In this document: positions 59,959-64,000 of the stretch, piece by piece
Layout of the letters: every line of letters starts with the position of its first letter
How positions within the stretch are numbered: position 1 is the first letter of the stretch
Assembly: GCF_007672725.1 (NCBI RefSeq)
Contig: NZ_VDTC01000004.1
Location: forward strand, 62,001-126,000
Source of the DNA: Corynebacterium aurimucosum ATCC 700975
GTDB taxonomy: Bacteria; Actinomycetota; Actinomycetes; Mycobacteriales; Mycobacteriaceae
Reading direction: 5' to 3'
DNA length: 64,000 bases
Made by a program: the position numbers and the translations under genes
Notes under the pieces: model-generated
Databases searched by the model: none
Told to the model about the DNA's origin: nothing
Seen by the model: the letters and a program-made list of their open reading frames with translations, nothing else

Positions 59959-60702
59959 CTACTCGTAGAGGTCCCGGGACACGTCGCCTTCGTCCTCGGT
60001 GGAGTAGACGTCCAAGGGCGCGGATTCGGCTTCCAGCTCGGTCTCGTTCTGCTTGAGGTAGGACTCAAAGCCAATGTCGGGGATGTTCGCCGTGAGGAAG
60101 GCCAGCACGGCATCGACGGCCATGCGGTGCAGACCCTCGGTGTTGTTGTGGGTGTGCATATCGATGTCGAGCAGATTGCTCATCATCGCGTGATTTGTCA
60201 CCCGGTACATCGTCAGCGCCGAAATCAGAGTGAAGATATCGTTCGCAGAAATGCCCGGGCGGAAGGCGCCGGAATCTTGGCCCAGCATAAGCAGCCTGTC
60301 GAGGTGGAGGGAGATCGCTGAAACGTCGACAAGCGCGTGCGAGGACTCCAGCACACTGTGAGAGGACTCCATCGTCAGCATCCGGATGGCCTCCGGGTTG
60401 TCCACGTGCTGGCGGAACATCCAGTCCACCAAAGTGCGCACGCCCTCTACCGGGACCGCGGAATTGATTTCCAAGCTGCCCTCCGGAGGGTTGAGCCGCT
60501 GGGCAGCTGCAGCCAATGCTTGCTGGTAGAGGCCCTTTTTATCGCCGAAATAATAATGGATCATGCGCTTGGACATCCCAGACAACTTCGACACGGTTTC
60601 GAGCTTGGTCTCGGCATAACCGTGCTCAGAAAACTGCGTTATCGCAACATCGATCACGTGCTCAACAGAGCCGGAGTCGACCGTTGCAGTCTCAGTGCTC
60701 AT
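59959..60702 (-). CDS. TetR-family transcriptional regulator
   Basis: A 247-residue regulator: TetR helix-turn-helix at about 15-60 (FSEHGYAETKLETVSKLSGM then SKRMIHYYFGDKKGLYQQAL) and a long helical C-terminal domain with an acidic tail. The C-terminal extension of about 45 residues is unusually acidic. No partner gene in an obvious operon; the gene is divergent from mdh with 175 bp between. Confidence 0.88.
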   Translation of the reverse strand: MSTETATVDSGSVEHVIDVAITQFSEHGYAETKLETVSKLSGMSKRMIHYYFGDKKGLYQQALAAAAQRLNPPEGSLEINSAVPVEGVRTLVDWMFRQHVDNPEAIRMLTMESSHSVLESSHALVDVSAISLHLDRLLMLGQDSGAFRPGISANDIFTLISALTMYRVTNHAMMSNLLDIDMHTHNNTEGLHRMAVDAVLAFLTANIPDIGFESYLKQNETELEAESAPLDVYSTEDEGDVSRDLYE

Positions 60703-60853
60703 GGAAAGTCCCGTCTAGTCGATGGATATGCGTACAGTTGTCCACTATGCCGAAAAAAGACGGCTATGGAGTTCAAGTGCAAAGAACTCGCATCTTTCGG
60801 GGGTAAAATCACACCCCATGGGGGCGAAAAACGGGACTAGGGTGGGGAAGTGA

Positions 60854-62658
<1,805 letters not shown>

Positions 62659-62669
62659 GGCTTAAGACC

Positions 62670-63491
62670 TTAGTCCTCGAAGGACTCCTCGGCGTTGGGG
62701 AAGGAGCGCTCGTTCACATCGGACACGTACTCCTTCGCGCCCTCCAGCAGCGCGCCGCGCAGATTCGCGTAGCGGCGCACAAAACGCGGCGCCTTGGGAC
62801 CGCCCAGGCCGAAGGCATCGGTCCACACCAGAATCTGACCGTCGGTCTGCGTGCCGGCGCCGATGCCGATGGTGGGGATGGGCAGCTCCTTGGTCACCTG
62901 CTCAGCAAGGGCTGCGGGGACCATCTCCAGCACCACGGCGAAGGCGCCGGCCTCGGCGAGGGCGCGGGCGTCGTCGTGAAGTTTCTCCGCACCGGCACCC
63001 CGGCCTTGGACTACGAAGCCACCCAAGGCGTGGACCTGCTGGGGCGTAAAGCCAATGTGGGCGCAGACGGGGATGCCGGCGGCGACAAGCGCGGCAACAA
63101 TGGGGGCGCGCTCCGCACCACCTTCCAGCTTCACGGCCTGCGCGCCGGTTTCCTTCATGACGCGCACCGCGGTCTCGAGCGCCTGGGAAGGGCCGTCCTC
63201 ATAGGAGCCAAAGGGAAGGTCCACCACCACGAAGGCACGGGAGGTCGATGCAACCACCGCGCGGGCAAGGGGGATCATCTCATCCAAGGTGAGCGAGAGC
63301 GTGGTTTCGCGGCCCAGGACCACATTGGCCAGGGAATCGCCGACGAGCAGGAGATCTACCCCGGCTTCATCGAAGATTTCGGCGGTCATGCAGTCATAGC
63401 TCGTCAGGCACGCGAAGGCCTGAGAGTTTTCTTTAGAGCGGGCGAAATGGCGGGTGCGGAGGCGGGCGCGGTGGCCAGGGTTGTGAGACAT
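62670..63491 (-). CDS. panB: 3-methyl-2-oxobutanoate hydroxymethyltransferase
   Basis: A 273-residue enzyme making ketopantoate, the first committed step to pantothenate and CoA. Motifs: [60 protein letters not shown] and [17 protein letters not shown]. First gene of the panBC operon, divergent from valS with 57 bp between the starts. Confidence 0.95.
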   Translation of the reverse strand: MSHNPGHRARLRTRHFARSKENSQAFACLTSYDCMTAEIFDEAGVDLLLVGDSLANVVLGRETTLSLTLDEMIPLARAVVASTSRAFVVVDLPFGSYEDGPSQALETAVRVMKETGAQAVKLEGGAERAPIVAALVAAGIPVCAHIGFTPQQVHALGGFVVQGRGAGAEKLHDDARALAEAGAFAVVLEMVPAALAEQVTKELPIPTIGIGAGTQTDGQILVWTDAFGLGGPKAPRFVRRYANLRGALLEGAKEYVSDVNERSFPNAEESFED

Positions 63492-63548
63492 GCCCTTACT
63501 CTAGACACGGCGCTGGTGCCAGTTGACGCACAGGGTAGAGTTGGCCAG

Positions 63549-64000
63549 GTGACTGATCAGAATAAAGAGCAACTCGTTGGCACCAACCGCGCGGACCAGC
63601 TTCCCAAGTCCTGGGAGCCGCAGGCAGTAGAAAAAGACCTCTACGAAGGCTGGGTAAGCGCCGGTTACTTCACCCCGGATGCGTCCTCGGAGGCGGAGCC
63701 TTATTCCATCGTGCTGCCGCCGCCGAACGTCACCGGCCAGCTGCACATGGGCCACGCCCTGGACCACACTCTGATCGACTCCATCATTCGCCGCAAGCGC
63801 ATGCAGGGTTATGCCACCCTGTGGCTGCCGGGTGCTGACCACGCAGGCATCGCCACCCAGACCAAGGTGGAGGCCCGCCTGCGCGAGCAGGAGGGAAAGA
63901 AGCGCTGGGACTATGAGCGCGAGGAATTCATCAACAAGGTCTGGGAGTGGAAGGAAGAATTCGGTGGCACCATCCAGAACCAGATGCGCGCCATCGGTGA
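63549..64000 (+). CDS. valS: Valyl-tRNA synthetase, N-terminal part
   Basis: The first 150 residues of a class I aminoacyl-tRNA synthetase, cut by the window end. Motifs: [18 protein letters not shown], the HIGH motif as [17 protein letters not shown], and the ValRS block [23 protein letters not shown] start. It charges tRNA-Val in the cytoplasm. Confidence 0.95.
   Translation, partial: MTDQNKEQLVGTNRADQLPKSWEPQAVEKDLYEGWVSAGYFTPDASSEAEPYSIVLPPPNVTGQLHMGHALDHTLIDSIIRRKRMQGYATLWLPGADHAGIATQTKVEARLREQEGKKRWDYEREEFINKVWEWKEEFGGTIQNQMRAIG

Noticed and set aside
63501..63842. Minus-strand frame across the start of valS
   Set aside because: Antisense to the HIGH motif of valS; no ribosome site.

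Overview
The window is a chromosomal segment of a Corynebacterium (Actinomycetota, high GC). The gene order supports this: type I fatty acid synthase, acpS, bcp, orn and a mycolate-reductase-type SDR follow each other as in mycobacteria and corynebacteria. An ssb-like gene, ettA, thioesterase, truncated haemoglobin, pepN, an Rv2466c-type protein and rpiB form a second conserved block, and tig, clpP1P2, clpX, mdh and valS form a third. DtxR-, McbR- and ClgR-type operators also fit the genus. I cannot name the species from sequence alone.

Layout. 1-5.7 kb: 3' end of fas, a three-gene sugar ABC importer lying between fas and acpS, acpS, then bcp and a TetR regulator on the minus strand. 5.8-13.1 kb: a small membrane protein, an iron/siderophore ABC importer behind a DtxR-like box, a 2H phosphoesterase, tRNA-Lys, an L,D-transpeptidase lipoprotein, a 3-methyladenine glycosylase, and a siderophore-interacting reductase behind a second DtxR-like box. 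13.1-18.7 kb: tRNA-His, orn, a sodium:amino-acid symporter, the cmrA-type reductase, a PspC protein, a degenerate sulfatase-like gene, tRNA-Arg and a LysR regulator. 18.7-28.5 kb: a CopD-CtaG copper protein, ssb-like, ettA, thioesterase, alanine dehydrogenase, truncated haemoglobin, MscS channel and metB. 28.5-41.1 kb is accessory: an orphan gene, an FAD/NAD(P) protein divergent from a peptide ABC importer / CMD-peroxidase / SDR / GntR cluster with a perfect McbR-type operator between them, and a DUF222-HNH gene. 41.1-49.1 kb: pepN, an Rv2466c-like protein, rpiB, an aldo-keto reductase, tRNA-Gly, an acidic Gly-rich protein, tRNA-Pro and tig. 49.2-54.7 kb: a second accessory block with a ribonucleotide reductase operon and a DtxR/MntR-family regulator. 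54.7-64 kb: clpP1P2, an SDR plus MFS pair, clpX, a TetR regulator, mdh, panB-panC and the start of valS.

The most striking system is the nrdI-nrdE-nrdF block. The NrdF subunit has lost three of the carboxylate metal ligands of class I radical subunits (Glu to Gln120, Glu to Ser180, Glu to Lys214) and keeps the radical tyrosine. This Gln-Ser-Lys signature is that of class Ie, metal-free, DOPA-radical ribonucleotide reductases. Upstream lies a gene for an MntR-type metalloregulator, and between that gene and nrdI are two tandem 20-bp inverted repeats. Downstream are a translationally overlapping small unknown gene and an FMN reductase. I infer a metal-starvation-responsive, metal-free dNTP supply module inserted between tig and clpP1.

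Many convergent gene pairs end within 4 bp of each other, and most longer gaps hold only tRNAs, terminators or operators. No CRISPR array, rRNA, complete insertion sequence or prophage was seen.
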